Origin: Unio delphinus
Taxonomy: Eukaryota > Mollusca > Bivalvia > Unionida > Unionidae
Reading direction: 5' to 3'
Length of the DNA: 64,000 bases
NCBI GenBank assembly: GCA_029339505.1
Contig: JAQISU010000094.1
Span: 6,520,001-6,584,000 of the forward strand
Shown here: positions 63,962 through 64,000 of the stretch, piece after piece
Layout of the letters: each line of letters begins with the position of its first letter
How positions within the stretch are numbered: the first letter of the stretch is position 1
Notes under the pieces: generated by a model
Told to the model about the DNA's origin: nothing
The model's database searches: none
Seen by the model: the letters and a program-made list of their open reading frames with translations, nothing else
Made by a program: the position numbers and the translations under genes

Positions 63962-64000
63962 CCAGCATTAATTTACTTTTCATCACCGATTTTATCAACC

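Larger units (their letters stand above)
59104..64000. mobile_element. Degraded Maverick/Polinton-like (virus-related) element, running off the window
   Basis: The combination of a family-B DNA polymerase, a retroviral-type integrase and structural-protein-like frames is diagnostic of Mavericks/Polintons and the related adintoviruses. The gene order here is structural-like (minus), polymerase-helicase (plus), integrase (minus). The region looks richer in CpG than the host sequence to the left. Major capsid, packaging ATPase and protease genes are not seen; they may lie right of 64000 or be deleted. Every frame has stops or frame changes, so the copy is inactive. Left boundary is approximate; no terminal inverted repeat or 6-bp target duplication could be matched. 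Confidence 0.8.

Overview
This is an AT-rich, intron-rich animal nuclear DNA window. Three signs point to a mollusc or close lophotrochozoan, probably a bivalve or gastropod: long introns, several tRNA-derived SINE families (one with a 3' end reading AAAAATGGCGTTAAACC), and many DNA transposons. That placement is an inference; the species cannot be named from the sequence.

Positions 1360-36361 (+) hold the last 12 coding exons of one host gene, recognised as ubiquitin-specific protease USP32. All 12 exons have GT/AG borders and compatible phases. Together they encode 666 residues ending at TAG 36359-36361. The fragment carries both USP zinc-finger CxxC pairs, the catalytic histidine box and a C-terminal CaaX box (CVLQ). 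The catalytic-cysteine exon and the N-terminal EF-hand/DUSP part lie upstream of the window.

The USP32 introns are full of mobile DNA. They hold a decayed DIRS-like retroelement (4.8-6.5 kb) and two related pogo-type DNA transposons side by side (6742-9378 and 9612-11870). They also hold a nearly complete hAT transposon with a perfect 8-bp target duplication (16339-19867), several MITEs, a FLYWCH-domain remnant (28.1 kb), a 39-bp minisatellite (29.5-30.3 kb) and a Tigger-like MITE inserted in a TA microsatellite (33188-34013).

Downstream of USP32 (36.4-53 kb) I see no further gene. The region holds several unrelated tandem arrays: a 35-bp array maturing into a 65-bp higher-order repeat (37.1-39.4 kb), a 26-bp array split by LINE and SINE insertions (41.9-43.5 kb), another 26-bp array carrying TTAGGG (45.5-46.4 kb), and shorter ones. 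From 53.4 to 58.4 kb there are a few protein-like open stretches on the minus strand, including one with five cysteines near its C-terminus, that I cannot assign.

From about 59.1 kb to the right edge the sequence is a degraded Maverick/Polinton-like, virus-related element. It carries minus-strand structural-protein-like fragments, a plus-strand family-B DNA polymerase whose motif C is followed in the same reading frame by a Walker A motif of an SF1-type helicase, and a convergent minus-strand retroviral-type integrase. The helicase runs straight into the integrase 3' end, which suggests an internal deletion. The polymerase-helicase arrangement is the most interesting item in the window.
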